This document shows positions 1 through 9,838 of a DNA stretch of 32,900 nt, in pieces. The position numbers and the translations under genes are program-made. This DNA is from Candidatus Methanoplasma porotermitis (GTDB lineage: Archaea; Thermoplasmatota; Thermoplasmata; Methanomassiliicoccales; Methanomethylophilaceae). Under the pieces are notes generated by a model, which did no database searches, was not told the DNA's origin, and saw only the letters and a list, made by a program, of their open reading frames with translations. Position 1 is the stretch's first letter; the number at the start of each line of letters is the position of its first letter. The DNA is taken from positions 1 to 32,900 of the forward strand of contig JAITOF010000095.1 of assembly GCA_031290095.1 (NCBI GenBank), written 5' to 3'.

Positions 1-23
1 GGCCTCCCACGCCGAACGACGAC

Positions 24-480
24 ATGTCGCCTCCCTGCGGCCTCGCGCTTGCCGTGGGGCGCCGCCTCGGCTTGACGGGCGTGCTCGACCTCGTGGACGG
101 GCACGAGAAGAAAGGCGTCCCGACGCGCACCCTCGTGAAGGCCCTCCGCGCCCTCGACATATGGGCGGGCCGCCGACGGCAAGCGCCCGACCGTCGTCAC
201 GCTGGACGACTTCTCAGCACGCTGGTCCAGGAAGACGGCGGAGTGCGCCGAACCGCCAGGCATGCGCCTCGCGTCCCTGCCGCCGCGCTCCCCGCGTCTG
301 AACCCGATAGAGCTCGCATGGAGGAGCATGAAGAGGCTCGCGTCCAAGACGCGGATGATAGACCGGGCCCGCATGTCGTCTGTTGGCGGCGGCGGGTTCG
401 CCGCCGAGGCGGTCAAGGGCTCGTGCTGCAGATGCTGGACGCGGGTTTTTCATGAAGAATTAATCAATTTAGTTTGGTAA
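24..480 (+). pseudogene. Degenerate/chimeric transposase remnant: DUF4277/IS1634-like N-terminal piece followed by IS630-like DDE C-terminal piece
   Basis: Frame at 24 reads LGLTGVLDLVDGHEKKGVPTRTLVKAL. Another frame from ~172 reads ADGKRPTVVTLDDFSARWSRKTAECAEPPGMRLASLPPRSPRLNPIELAWRSMKRL, with the IS630-type SPxLNPIExxW motif. Frame is broken and the left end is at the window edge. Confidence 0.65.
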
Positions 481-520
481 ATGACTATAGCACGAGATGG
501 GACTCGTCGGTTGATATTAT

Positions 521-1453
521 TCATATATCGATGGATTCGGAGCCGTCATGTATCTCCAGCAGTTTTTGAATCGCATTGTCTAATTCGGATGATTGGGGGA
601 GATTAGGTCCGGAGATGAACCTGTCGGAGAACTCTTCCAAAGAGAATCTGATCCTTCTTTCCAATGTCAAACCTCGAATCCTGCCTTCCGTGACAGGTTC
701 AGACAAGGAATACGTGTGAACCGTCATGACATTTGGTGACATTTCATCCGTTGTCGGGATGTCTGTTCCGATTATTTCTTCGAATTTACGGTACACGATG
801 TCAGGAACCACGAAATAAAGCCCGCTTTTGACAAACTTGGAACCAGAATACACCTTCCCCTTTCTGATGAGCTGAGGAATCAGCCTCTTATGCACATTGG
901 CCCAGTTGAGCCCGTGTTCCGACTCCGGTATCTTCTTCACGCGACCGATATCTCTGTAAGCGTACCAGTTGTCTCTGTAGTTCCCTGTGATGTCTATGCT
1001 CTGGACTTCTACGCCGACGTATTCCACGAGCTTTCCTTTTTCAACCTTGGCCAAGACCCAATCCATGGACAGACTTCTTCCAGCTTTCACCTCTTTCCCG
1101 GAATACATGCCAAGAGCGACCACGCAGGCGCCCGGGACGTTCCTCCTGTCGATGTATCGGCCATAGGCGAGCATCTCGATCAAGTCCCCAAATGCGTCAC
1201 GTGAAATCTCTTTGAGAACTTTGTAGCCGTCGGCATACAGCCTGTTCGGACATATCACGCAATCTCCGTAGGGGGTTGTTACGCTACACGCCCCGTATAC
1301 CACGCTCTTGTCGTGATTTGTTTTATGACACGGCCTCTTTATGAATGGGCAGGCGCCAAGATTCCACAAGGCCCTGCACTCGCGACTCTTGTCGGTCGGA
1401 GAATATCCGAAAATCTCCACTATACGTTTGTTGGGCTCTTGCAGCTCATCCAT
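521..1453 (-). CDS. NotI-like type II restriction endonuclease
   Basis: 310 aa. Cys-rich N-terminus (SRECRALWNLGACPFIKRPCHK...ACSVTTPYGDCVICPNRL) plus VGVEVQSIDITGNYRDN, resembling the E-x-Q active-site strand of the NotI family. Overlaps the end of a C5-methyltransferase gene. Confidence 0.75.
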   Translation of the reverse strand: MDELQEPNKRIVEIFGYSPTDKSRECRALWNLGACPFIKRPCHKTNHDKSVVYGACSVTTPYGDCVICPNRLYADGYKVLKEISRDAFGDLIEMLAYGRYIDRRNVPGACVVALGMYSGKEVKAGRSLSMDWVLAKVEKGKLVEYVGVEVQSIDITGNYRDNWYAYRDIGRVKKIPESEHGLNWANVHKRLIPQLIRKGKVYSGSKFVKSGLYFVVPDIVYRKFEEIIGTDIPTTDEMSPNVMTVHTYSLSEPVTEGRIRGLTLERRIRFSLEEFSDRFISGPNLPQSSELDNAIQKLLEIHDGSESIDI

Positions 1454-2621
1454 CTTTCAACATCTCCAAAATCGATTTGCCTACGGCTTGTGCCATCAAC
1501 GGCGGAACGGCGTTTCCGACTTGTTCGTATTGTTGAGTCTTGTTGCCCGTAAATTGATATCTGTCAGGGAACGACTGTATCCTTGCAGCCTCCCTCACAG
1601 AAATGGCACGATTCTGACAAGGGTGGAAGAACGTCCCCCAATGAGGATCGCATTTAGTCATTATGGTCGTGCCCAGCCTGTCTGGGTGCAGGCGACCGTA
1701 GCGTCGCGTATGGTCGCTCCTTCTGGCTCTCTTCAGCCCCTCTGGCAACAGGTCGAATGGTATGTCCCTCCAGCTTCCCCCAGGCGGTATGTGGCCTAGT
1801 CTTTTGATGTTTATTTCCGACAGCCTGTTGCAATAGTGGCTGGTGATCATGTCCGATCCGCTTCTTGAGTATGATCTGTATTCTGTCATGTCGCAAGCGG
1901 GGTACTCGAATGTGCCGTTTCCGCCGCCTCCGACGATGGGCGGCAAGTCGCCTATCGCATCCCAAATGTTGGTTTCTTTCTTTAAACTGTCAGGGTTGTC
2001 GATGTCGAGGCACAGGTCCCTGGACCCCGTGAAATTCGCGCACGACGACGAATTGTATTCCGGCTCTGGAAAAACAATCTCGCCCGACCTGTTTTTGACG
2101 CCGATGAACACTGTTCTGAAGCGCATCTGAGGGACTCCGTAATGCCCAGCGAACAGAATCTTGTGAGCGACGGCGTATCCCATCGATTCAAGCATGGCAT
2201 AAATCTGAGAGACGATCTCCCCGGACGCCATGGAGATGATGCCTGGCACGTTCTCGATCAAAACCGCCTTGGGATTCACTTTGGACACGATGCGCAAGAA
2301 CTCTTTGAAGAGGTGGTTCCTGTCGTCTTCCATGCTTCTCGAAGGGGCATTGATGGAGAAACCCTGACAAGGGGGGCCGCCTGCGACAAGCCCCACGTCT
2401 CCCTCTGCCTTGACGAGCTCGTTGATTCGCGTTTCGTCAATCTTTCTTATGTCCCCGGTGATGACATTGCAACCCGGATGGTTCAGCTTGTACGTTTCTG
2501 CAAACACGTCCACCATCTCGTTTGCCAACACCGGACGGAATCCAGACATTTCCAGTCCGCATGAAAGGCCGCCTGCGCCGGCAAACAAATCAACGAAATT
2601 CATGGACGACACGGAAGGCAC
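1446..2621 (-). CDS. DNA (cytosine-5) methyltransferase of a type II R-M system
   Basis: 391 aa with FVDLFAGAGGLSCGLEMSGF (motif I), GGPPCQGFS (IV), ENVPG (VI), VREAARIQSFPDRY and QVGNAVPPLMA (IX/X). Confidence 0.97.
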   Translation of the reverse strand: MPSVSSMNFVDLFAGAGGLSCGLEMSGFRPVLANEMVDVFAETYKLNHPGCNVITGDIRKIDETRINELVKAEGDVGLVAGGPPCQGFSINAPSRSMEDDRNHLFKEFLRIVSKVNPKAVLIENVPGIISMASGEIVSQIYAMLESMGYAVAHKILFAGHYGVPQMRFRTVFIGVKNRSGEIVFPEPEYNSSSCANFTGSRDLCLDIDNPDSLKKETNIWDAIGDLPPIVGGGGNGTFEYPACDMTEYRSYSRSGSDMITSHYCNRLSEINIKRLGHIPPGGSWRDIPFDLLPEGLKRARRSDHTRRYGRLHPDRLGTTIMTKCDPHWGTFFHPCQNRAISVREAARIQSFPDRYQFTGNKTQQYEQVGNAVPPLMAQAVGKSILEMLKDG

Positions 2622-2832
2622 ATTGCACGGATGATATATTGAACTGACGGCTACAGTTACTGTATGTGGGTGGTTCTATCGCACTTTGTGTGGATTCGTG
2701 GGAAGCGCGAGAAAATACACGTGTTTCGACGCGGCGGAATGCGGACGATTGGAATAACCTGCGAGAAGCGCCGATGCCGTGCATGGAATCCGCAGGCGGC
2801 CCGGAGCGGGATGCCCGCACGCCAAGGCCGGC

Positions 2833-3021
2833 TCAGACGCGGATGTCGGCGGACCGGAGGCACGGGGTCGTGATCATGCCGTGCAGCCCGAACTCCCTGA
2901 AGAACGCCTCTGCTAGGGTCAGGTTCCCGATGGGAACCGATATATTGTCGTTCGGCTCTGTCTCGGACGTCCTGAGATGTGTTCGTCGTCTGACCATGAC
3001 GGTGCATCTCAGAACGCCCAT
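2833..3021 (-). pseudogene. Possible IS transposase N-terminal remnant
   Basis: Short ORF MVRRRTHLRTSETEPNDNISVPIGNLTLAEAFFREFGLHGMI resembles transposase N-termini, followed by non-coding-looking sequence. Recognised by eye only. Confidence 0.35.
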
Positions 3022-3160
3022 TCATTCTTACGCCGACCAAACGGCCAGCATCATGTCAGAACATGCGTCCTGTCAAAGTCGGGTTGTAAGTCGTTTTCTC
3101 AATCGGTTTCAGCGACTTTCATGACCTGTCACGTTGTGACGTTCTGTCGCATGTGGCGAA

Positions 3161-4450
3161 TCACGGCCCAAGGCAGTCTGCCGGCACCTCTGCGACTCCG
3201 TCAGGCCGGGTGCGGGCACCGCCTCCGGACGCGCTCAGTATCATAAGGAAAGACGGCTCCTCCGCGCCTGCGGCCGCCATCTTGTTCTTCAGGCGGATCA
3301 GGTTGGCGGCCGCTTTTTCGAAGTCGAACGTACCCAGCTTGACCTCGACCGCTCCCCATCTGCCGTCGTCGAGCTGCACCACCGCGTCCGCTTCCAGGCC
3401 GGCGTTGTCCCGATAATGGAACACCCTCCCCCCTGACGCCGACGCATATACGCACAGGTCCCTATAGCACATAGACTCGAACAGGAGGCCTGCAGTCCGG
3501 ACGTCCTTCAAAAGAATCCCCGGTCTTGCCCCGAGCGCGGCGGCCGCCAGCGAAGGATCTGTAAAATGTCGTTTCGGAGAGGTGCGGACGCGCGTTCTTG
3601 AACGCAGGGAGGGGTGCCAGGCGGTTTGCTCCTCGATGATAAAAAGTTTCTTCAGGGCCTCCAGATAGCTACGGACGGTGAGATCCGATATCTTGGCCTC
3701 GGCATCCTGCACGTCTGCGACGACGGTAGATATGCTCGCAGAAGAGGCGCTGTTCCTTGCAAGAGACTTTATCAACAGCTCTGCGGTCGCCCGGTTCCTC
3801 CTCTTTCCGTCGACGCGTGACATGTCCAAGTTGACTATGGAGTCGATGTAGTCGTACGACATCCCTATTGCCGAGGCGTCGTCGACCCCCAACGCTCCCG
3901 GCCATCCGCCTCTGCACATCAGGCGGACTGCTTGCTGGTAGTCTATCTTCGAGGGCGCGTTATCGGCTCTGCCTGTGTCGAAAAGGGCAGACAGCCCCAC
4001 TGATCCGTTGCTGTCGCCGGACTCGAAGAGGGACATCGTCCGCATATGCATCCGGGCGAACCTGCCTATGCCTGTGTGCAACGTCTTTTCCGAGGGCGGC
4101 ACGGACGACCCTGTGAATATGTACATGCCTTTTTTGTGGCTGAGGTCGATGTTCCTGCGTGCAACGTCCCACAGCTTGGGCACGTCCTGCCACTCGTCCA
4201 CCAGATGCGGGTGTTCTCCGTCCAAGGCAGATTGGGGGTTCAGGGCGGCGAACCTGTTGTTATCCTCGTCTCCCACGAATATTGCTGATTTCGAATGGCT
4301 GATCCCGGTCCATGACTTCCCGCACGACCTCGGCCCGGTTATCAGCACGCCTCCGAAAGCGTGGAGCTTCTCCGATATCCTGGCATCTATGATTCTAGGA
4401 CGGTATAGGTCGCGCATCTCCTTGGACGGTGAAGGCTGCTTCTCTGCCAT
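3161..4450 (-). CDS. AAA+ ATPase with C-terminal DUF4143-like nuclease domain
   Basis: GVLITGPRSCGKSWTG Walker A, LVDEWQDVPKLWDVAR, IFTGSS, and C-terminal DAVVQLDDGRWGAVEVKLG (PD-ExK-like). Start placed at MAEKQ (ORF opens at 4471). Confidence 0.93.
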   Translation of the reverse strand: MAEKQPSPSKEMRDLYRPRIIDARISEKLHAFGGVLITGPRSCGKSWTGISHSKSAIFVGDEDNNRFAALNPQSALDGEHPHLVDEWQDVPKLWDVARRNIDLSHKKGMYIFTGSSVPPSEKTLHTGIGRFARMHMRTMSLFESGDSNGSVGLSALFDTGRADNAPSKIDYQQAVRLMCRGGWPGALGVDDASAIGMSYDYIDSIVNLDMSRVDGKRRNRATAELLIKSLARNSASSASISTVVADVQDAEAKISDLTVRSYLEALKKLFIIEEQTAWHPSLRSRTRVRTSPKRHFTDPSLAAAALGARPGILLKDVRTAGLLFESMCYRDLCVYASASGGRVFHYRDNAGLEADAVVQLDDGRWGAVEVKLGTFDFEKAAANLIRLKNKMAAAGAEEPSFLMILSASGGGARTRPDGVAEVPADCLGP

Positions 4451-4483
4451 GATCAGGCATCTGCAACACACATATTATAACAT

Positions 4484-4535
4484 TTGCAAGTTTTAAATTA
4501 TGTAACTTGCAAGTTTTAAATTATGTAACTTGCAA
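4484..4535. repeat. 23-bp direct repeats (iterons) in the ATPase promoter
   Basis: TTGCAAGTTTTAAATTATGTAAC is perfectly repeated at 4484-4506 and 4507-4529, with a third partial TTGCAA at 4530. Each junction contains the palindrome AACTTGCAAGTT or a near match. Confidence 0.9.
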
Positions 4536-4627
4536 ATTGATTGCTTTTTTAAACGCTCTGACATCGGGCCTATAGCAAATGCCTGTCGTCTCTCTCGCCA
4601 TCGCCGGGCGCAGTCGCCGCCAGTCTG

Positions 4628-5182
4628 TCAGAGGCCCGTTTCCCGGTCGTCCTCGCCGCCCTTGTCCGATTCTGGCCCTGGCTGCGCGTTCTTCGCCTGC
4701 TTCTCTATCCATTTCTTGATGTCGGCCACCCGGGTGCTTCCTATCCCGAAGTGCTCCGAGAACCTGTTGGTCGTCGTCAGCTCCACCGTCTGCCCCGCTT
4801 TTTTTCTGTGGATGAACCCCATGTCGGCAAGAGCATGGACGTCGTCGTACGTCCTCACGCCCCGGGTCTTGAACAGCTCGGACTGGAGCACCGGCTGGTT
4901 GTAGGCGATGGTGCTCAGAGTCCTCATCATGCCTCCGGTCATCTCTGCCTTCGCGAACTTCCCTGTGTACTCGCTGTACTCCGGCCGGAGCATCATGCGG
5001 TATTCCGAGCCTATCTTGGCGATCATCATCGCCGATTCCCGCTCGTCGTACTCGACCCTCAGGTCCTTGAGGATGTGGCGCACCGCGGCTTCGTCGAAGC
5101 CAGTGCGGTCCACTATGTCCTGGACTTTTAGATTCTCAGAGCTGGAGAACAACGCGGCCTCGACGGCGGCTTTACCGTCCAC
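4628..5182 (-). CDS. scpB: Segregation and condensation protein B
   Basis: 184 aa winged-helix protein, GTG start. VEAALFSSSENLKVQDIVDRTGFDEAAVRHILKDL...LSTIAYNQPVLQSELFKTRGVRTYDDVHALADMGFIHRKK. Lies next to scpA and smc. Confidence 0.93.
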   Translation of the reverse strand: MDGKAAVEAALFSSSENLKVQDIVDRTGFDEAAVRHILKDLRVEYDERESAMMIAKIGSEYRMMLRPEYSEYTGKFAKAEMTGGMMRTLSTIAYNQPVLQSELFKTRGVRTYDDVHALADMGFIHRKKAGQTVELTTTNRFSEHFGIGSTRVADIKKWIEKQAKNAQPGPESDKGGEDDRETGL

Positions 5183-5183
5183 T

Positions 5184-6035
5184 TCAGTTCACCGCCAGGG
5201 TCTCCGCATGGCTGGCCGCGCCGGGCGCAGTCATCTCTATGAATATCTCGCCGCTCGGCATGACGTCCTGCCAGACGTCCAGCCTCCCGTCCCTGACAAG
5301 GTGCAGCACCGATACGAAGGTTCTAAGGTTCTCGAGGACGTCTGACGTGTACAGCTCGTCGATCTGCACGGCGCCTGCCCCCAGCCTCCTGACGCGCTCC
5401 CACACTATCTCGACGTCATGCTCGTCGTCCTCGTCATGGGCCTTGTTGTCGAACTTCCTCGGCTCCTTGCCGCGAAGCTCCTGGCGGACCCTCTCTCGTT
5501 CCTGCTGTATCTCTATCTCGAGCCTCGCGGACTCGAAGGCGTCCAGAAGCTCGTACATCGTCACCGGGCGGAACTCCTCCCTCTGGAAAGCCTCTTGGAA
5601 CGACACCTCCGGGACGAACATGTGCTCGTCCTCGTCCTCGAGGTAGAAGTCCGACTCGTCGTATTCCGGCTCCGGCTGGCAGACTCTTAGCGCCGTCGCC
5701 TCCGACTGAAGCCTCAGTATCTTCCAGGCCATCAGTATCAGCTTGCCCGCCACTATCATGTCGAAGGTGTTCTCGCGCACCTTCTTCGAGTACATCCTCA
5801 CGAACTCCCTGATGTCTATCTCCCAAGGGTCTATGCCGCTTTCAAGCACTAGGCTGAACACGGCGCGAATCGACTCGTCGACGGGGTCGTTGAGCCTCTC
5901 TCCCGACTCCGCCTTGTCGAGGATGCTCATATACCCGTTTATTCTTTCGAAGGCCCCGCTGTCCTCTGTCAGGGCCTTGTGGAACAGCAAGTGCTGCTCG
6001 ATCCCTTCTCTCTTCACGGTCTCGTCCATCTGCAT
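5184..6035 (-). CDS. scpA: Segregation and condensation protein A (kleisin)
   Basis: Kleisin-like sequence (ESGIDPWEIDIREFVRMYSKKVRENTFDMIVAGKLILMAWKILRLQSE) between smc and scpB. Confidence 0.93.
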   Translation of the reverse strand: MQMDETVKREGIEQHLLFHKALTEDSGAFERINGYMSILDKAESGERLNDPVDESIRAVFSLVLESGIDPWEIDIREFVRMYSKKVRENTFDMIVAGKLILMAWKILRLQSEATALRVCQPEPEYDESDFYLEDEDEHMFVPEVSFQEAFQREEFRPVTMYELLDAFESARLEIEIQQERERVRQELRGKEPRKFDNKAHDEDDEHDVEIVWERVRRLGAGAVQIDELYTSDVLENLRTFVSVLHLVRDGRLDVWQDVMPSGEIFIEMTAPGAASHAETLAVN

Positions 6036-6050
6036 CCCATCCTTTTAATC

Positions 6051-9000
6051 TTATGTCTGAGGCTGTTGTTTCAACGCCTCTTCTTCGTACTTCGAAACTT
6101 CTGCAAGGTCCGGCTGTATTATGACTTTGCTTATTCCCGTAGGCGGCCTCGTGACTCCGATTAGATGATCGGCCATAGCCAGCGTGACCTTTCTCAACGA
6201 CACCTGGATGAACTGCGCTTTCGCAGAGCTCTCCTTGACCCTCCTGGCCACCATCTCTGCGTTTACCGAGTCCAAGAACATGTCCACCTCGTCGAGCACA
6301 TAGAACGGCGATGGCTGGTACTCTTGGATTGCAAATATGAACGCCAACGCGGTGAGCGACTTCTCCCCGCCCGACAGGGCCTCCAGCCTCAGGAGCTTCC
6401 CGTTCTTGGGCTTGGCGTTTATCGTGAGCCCTCCGACGAACGGGTCGCCCTCGTCCTCCAGCCCCATGAACGCCTCGCCGCCGCCGGAAAGCTGGGCATA
6501 GACCTCCTTGAAGTTCACGTTAACGGCATTGTATGATTCCATGAACAGCCCCTTCTTCTGATGGTTCAACGACTCGGTGAGGGCGTTCAGATCGTTGATC
6601 TGCTTGTTGAGGCGGTCGACGTCGGCCATGAGGCTGTCGTACCTGGCCTTCCTTTCGTCGTATTCTTCGATGGCGCGAAGGTTGACGTTCCCAATCCTGG
6701 ACAACGTGCCTTCGTGCGACCTTACGACGCGCTTGATCTCCTCTTCCGAGGGGATCGGCTGCGGAACCTCGATCTTTATCTCGGCGGCCTCGGCCTTCAG
6801 CTGGTCGACGCGTTGGGCGGTGGAGATCGACATCGCCTCCTGCTGGGCCTTGATGCCCTCTTTGGACTCTATCTTCTCTTGAGCGGACGACCTCTCCGTC
6901 TCCAGCCTGTACCTTGTCTCGACCAAGGCGTCCTTCTGGTTCTTCAAGTCCTCCACGCCGGATTCTATGTCGCGCTCGATTTTTCTCAAAGCGACCATCT
7001 CCGTCTCCAGGACGATTATGTTCTCGGCGTATCCTTTGGACTCGGCCTCGCCGTCTGCGACCTTCTTCTTGTATTGCGAAATCTGTTCCTCGGCAGACTG
7101 TATCTGCCTCGCCAATCCTGACGATTCGTTCTCCAAGGTGTTCTTCTGCGTCCTGAGGTCAGATGCCAAGTTAGTCAGGTCGTACACCTTTGCGCGAACC
7201 GCGTTCAGCCTTTCCTGAACGTCCACGGGGGCGATCTGGGCTATCCTTTCTCTGACTTCGGTCCTCTGCGTCCTGAGGCCTTCCACCTCTGCCGAGAGCG
7301 TGGCCGTGCTCCTGTTCGCCTCTGACAGCTCCTTCTGAGCCTTGGAGAGCTCGTCCGACCTTGATCTCAGGTCGTCGGTGATCGCCTGCCTGGTCCTCTT
7401 GAGCTCGGTGACTTTGGCAGTGAGCTCGCCGATCTTGGCATGTATCCCCATGCCCTCGCCCGCCGCTTTCCTCATCTCGTCGTCCATCGCCCTTATGGAG
7501 TCCCTCTGTTGGCGCATCTGCACCCTCAGGATGTCCAAGGACGTGTTGGCGGCTTTGAGCTTGGAGGCCGTCTCGTTAAGCTTGGATTCCGATCCTGCGC
7601 CGAACTTCGCGATGTTGTCGGTGTTCAGGGTGCCTCCGATTATGGCTCCGCCCTTCTCGAATATCTCGCCCGCCCTCGTGACCAGCCTGACTCCCCCCAT
7701 GAGGGAGCGGGCCTCGGATATGTTCGATACCACTAGCGTGTCTCTAAAGACGTCCCAGAACGCGTTGGCGTATTTCTGGTCGTAGCTCATCAGGCTCGTG
7801 GCATAGCCGTCCGTCTGCTTCTCGGTCATTATCGCCCTGGCGTCGGGCTTCCCGCCTCTCATCTTGACCAGCGGGAGGAACGTGACCCTCCCCAGTTTTT
7901 CTTTCTTAAGGTAGGATATGCAGTCCGACGCGACCTGGTCGTCGTCGACGATGACCGCTTGGGCCCTCCCGCCGGCCGCGACTGCGATCGCGGTCTCGTA
8001 TCCCTGCTTGACCGTGGCTAGCTCCTGGATCGTCCCTCTGATGCCGGACGCCTGCCCTGTGTCCCTGAGGCCCAGTATCGCCGTCACCGCGGAGCTCTTG
8101 CCGCTGGTCCTGTCGGAGACTTTCTTCTCGGTCATCAGGTCGTTGTATTGCGTCTCAAGCCTGCGGATGGCGTTTTTGAGCTCTTCCTCCTGACGCTCGT
8201 ATTCGACTTCTTTCCGCTTGGCGTCCACTATCTTTTTGCCGTTGTCCTCGCCGCCTGCGGGCCCGGCCTGCTGTTTCACCTGTTGCAGGTTCCACTCGGC
8301 GTCCTTTATCTCGAATTCGGCGGCCTGAAGCCTTTCCTCCAGAGACGTCTTCGCCCTCAGCATCTCGTCCGCCGCCGCGGTCATCCGGGCGGCGTTGACG
8401 CCCGCCTCGTGCTCTTCTTTCTCCTTTGCGTCAAGGTCTTCATCCAGCTTTTCGATTCTTTTTTGGAGCTGGGCGTGCTCGCCGCCCTGCTTCGACATGC
8501 TGTCGTTGATCTTCGCGTCCTCGTCCTTGGCTGCCTGAAGGTCCTTCTCGGCGGCGTCCAGCTTGATCGCGGTGTCGGTGAGGTTGGCTGTGACGGTGCT
8601 GCGCTCGGTGCGTATCGACTCGCAGTCCTCCGAAACCTGCGTTATGTATGCCTCGTGCTCTTCGCGGTCGTCTGCGATCCGGCTCATGCGGTCTTTCTGG
8701 GTGGCGATCTCCACTACCTTGTTGCTGATGTCGCCTTTGACCCTCCTGTACTCCGGGCCTGCCTTGTCCCCTATCTCTCTCTCCTTGTCGAGGACCGCCT
8801 GCTCGTTGGCGGCATGCGCGTCTAGCAGTTGCGCCTTCTTCTCTCTGAGCGCGGCGACCTCCTCCGAAAGGCGGGAGACGTATTCGCTCAGCCCTTGGAG
8901 CTTGGCCTCCTCTATCTGCAGCTCTCTGAACGTCAGCTGGGCCTTCGCCGTTTCCAGCAACCTCTGCGCCTCGACGTATTTTCTGGCGTCCTCGCGGTCC

Positions 9001-9635
9001 TTCTCCAGCTTTTCCAGCTGGGCGGCGATCTCTTCTATCCGTATGTTGATGCTTGTGAGGTTCGCCTCGGCCTCCAGCTTCTCGCCTCGGGCCTTGGATA
9101 TGTCGTCGTCATAGCTTGCTATCCCAGAGATCGCGTCGAGAAGGCGCCTTCTCTCCAGGTTTCCCATCTGCACGATCCGGGTGACGTCCCCTTGTTGCAC
9201 CATGTTGTACCCGTCGGCGCTGATTCTCGCCTTCGTGAGCAGGCTGTCGAATTCCGTCAACGACGACTTGCGGTCGTTGATGTAAAAGTACGAGCTGTAG
9301 TCCGTTCCGTTGTCGGACAGCTTGACGTATCTTGTGAGGCGGACGGCATCGTCGTCCCACGGCATGAGGCGGTCGGCGTTGTCGAAGACGAGGGACACTT
9401 TGGTGTATCCCGCCTTTCCTTTGGCCTTGCCGCCGTCGAATATAAGGTCGGTGAGCTTTCCCGCTCTGACCGCCTTCGAGCTCTTCGGCCCCAGAACGAA
9501 CAGGATCGCGTCGGTGATGTTGGATTTCCCGGAGCCGTTCGGCCCTGTGACCGCCAAGTACCCTTCCATAAGCGGAACTGTCAGTTTGCCGCCGAACGAT
9601 TTGAAGTTCTCTAACTCTATCTGTTTCAAGTACAC
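6051..9635 (-). CDS. smc: Chromosome segregation protein SMC
   Basis: 1194 aa. VTGPNGSGKSNITDAILFVLG Walker A, long coiled coils, hinge (GIRGTIQELATVKQGYETAIAVAAGGRAQAVIV), signature ALSGGEKSLTALAFIFAIQEYQPSPFYVLDEVD. Confidence 0.99.
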   Translation of the reverse strand: MYLKQIELENFKSFGGKLTVPLMEGYLAVTGPNGSGKSNITDAILFVLGPKSSKAVRAGKLTDLIFDGGKAKGKAGYTKVSLVFDNADRLMPWDDDAVRLTRYVKLSDNGTDYSSYFYINDRKSSLTEFDSLLTKARISADGYNMVQQGDVTRIVQMGNLERRRLLDAISGIASYDDDISKARGEKLEAEANLTSINIRIEEIAAQLEKLEKDREDARKYVEAQRLLETAKAQLTFRELQIEEAKLQGLSEYVSRLSEEVAALREKKAQLLDAHAANEQAVLDKEREIGDKAGPEYRRVKGDISNKVVEIATQKDRMSRIADDREEHEAYITQVSEDCESIRTERSTVTANLTDTAIKLDAAEKDLQAAKDEDAKINDSMSKQGGEHAQLQKRIEKLDEDLDAKEKEEHEAGVNAARMTAAADEMLRAKTSLEERLQAAEFEIKDAEWNLQQVKQQAGPAGGEDNGKKIVDAKRKEVEYERQEEELKNAIRRLETQYNDLMTEKKVSDRTSGKSSAVTAILGLRDTGQASGIRGTIQELATVKQGYETAIAVAAGGRAQAVIVDDDQVASDCISYLKKEKLGRVTFLPLVKMRGGKPDARAIMTEKQTDGYATSLMSYDQKYANAFWDVFRDTLVVSNISEARSLMGGVRLVTRAGEIFEKGGAIIGGTLNTDNIAKFGAGSESKLNETASKLKAANTSLDILRVQMRQQRDSIRAMDDEMRKAAGEGMGIHAKIGELTAKVTELKRTRQAITDDLRSRSDELSKAQKELSEANRSTATLSAEVEGLRTQRTEVRERIAQIAPVDVQERLNAVRAKVYDLTNLASDLRTQKNTLENESSGLARQIQSAEEQISQYKKKVADGEAESKGYAENIIVLETEMVALRKIERDIESGVEDLKNQKDALVETRYRLETERSSAQEKIESKEGIKAQQEAMSISTAQRVDQLKAEAAEIKIEVPQPIPSEEEIKRVVRSHEGTLSRIGNVNLRAIEEYDERKARYDSLMADVDRLNKQINDLNALTESLNHQKKGLFMESYNAVNVNFKEVYAQLSGGGEAFMGLEDEGDPFVGGLTINAKPKNGKLLRLEALSGGEKSLTALAFIFAIQEYQPSPFYVLDEVDMFLDSVNAEMVARRVKESSAKAQFIQVSLRKVTLAMADHLIGVTRPPTGISKVIIQPDLAEVSKYEEEALKQQPQT

Positions 9636-9838
9636 GTTCCGACCCCTTTGGAGGGAAACGCGAGCCCCGCTCCCGTATGCATCCCACTGCTCTTGCGAGT
9701 GTCATAATAACGCACGCGACGTATTTAATAATAGAACATTAAAAAACGCTTTTTTGGCCTCGTGCGTCCACAGTTTGAAGTCGGTCCGGCCTAGCAGGCC
9801 GCTCAGAGCCTCTTGTTTCACTATATTATTATATTCAT

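Noticed and set aside
6165-9614. Many long plus-strand ORFs opposite smc (e.g. 8148-8825, 8829-9614)
   Set aside because: Antisense open frames from high-GC codon bias; low-complexity, no recognisable domains.
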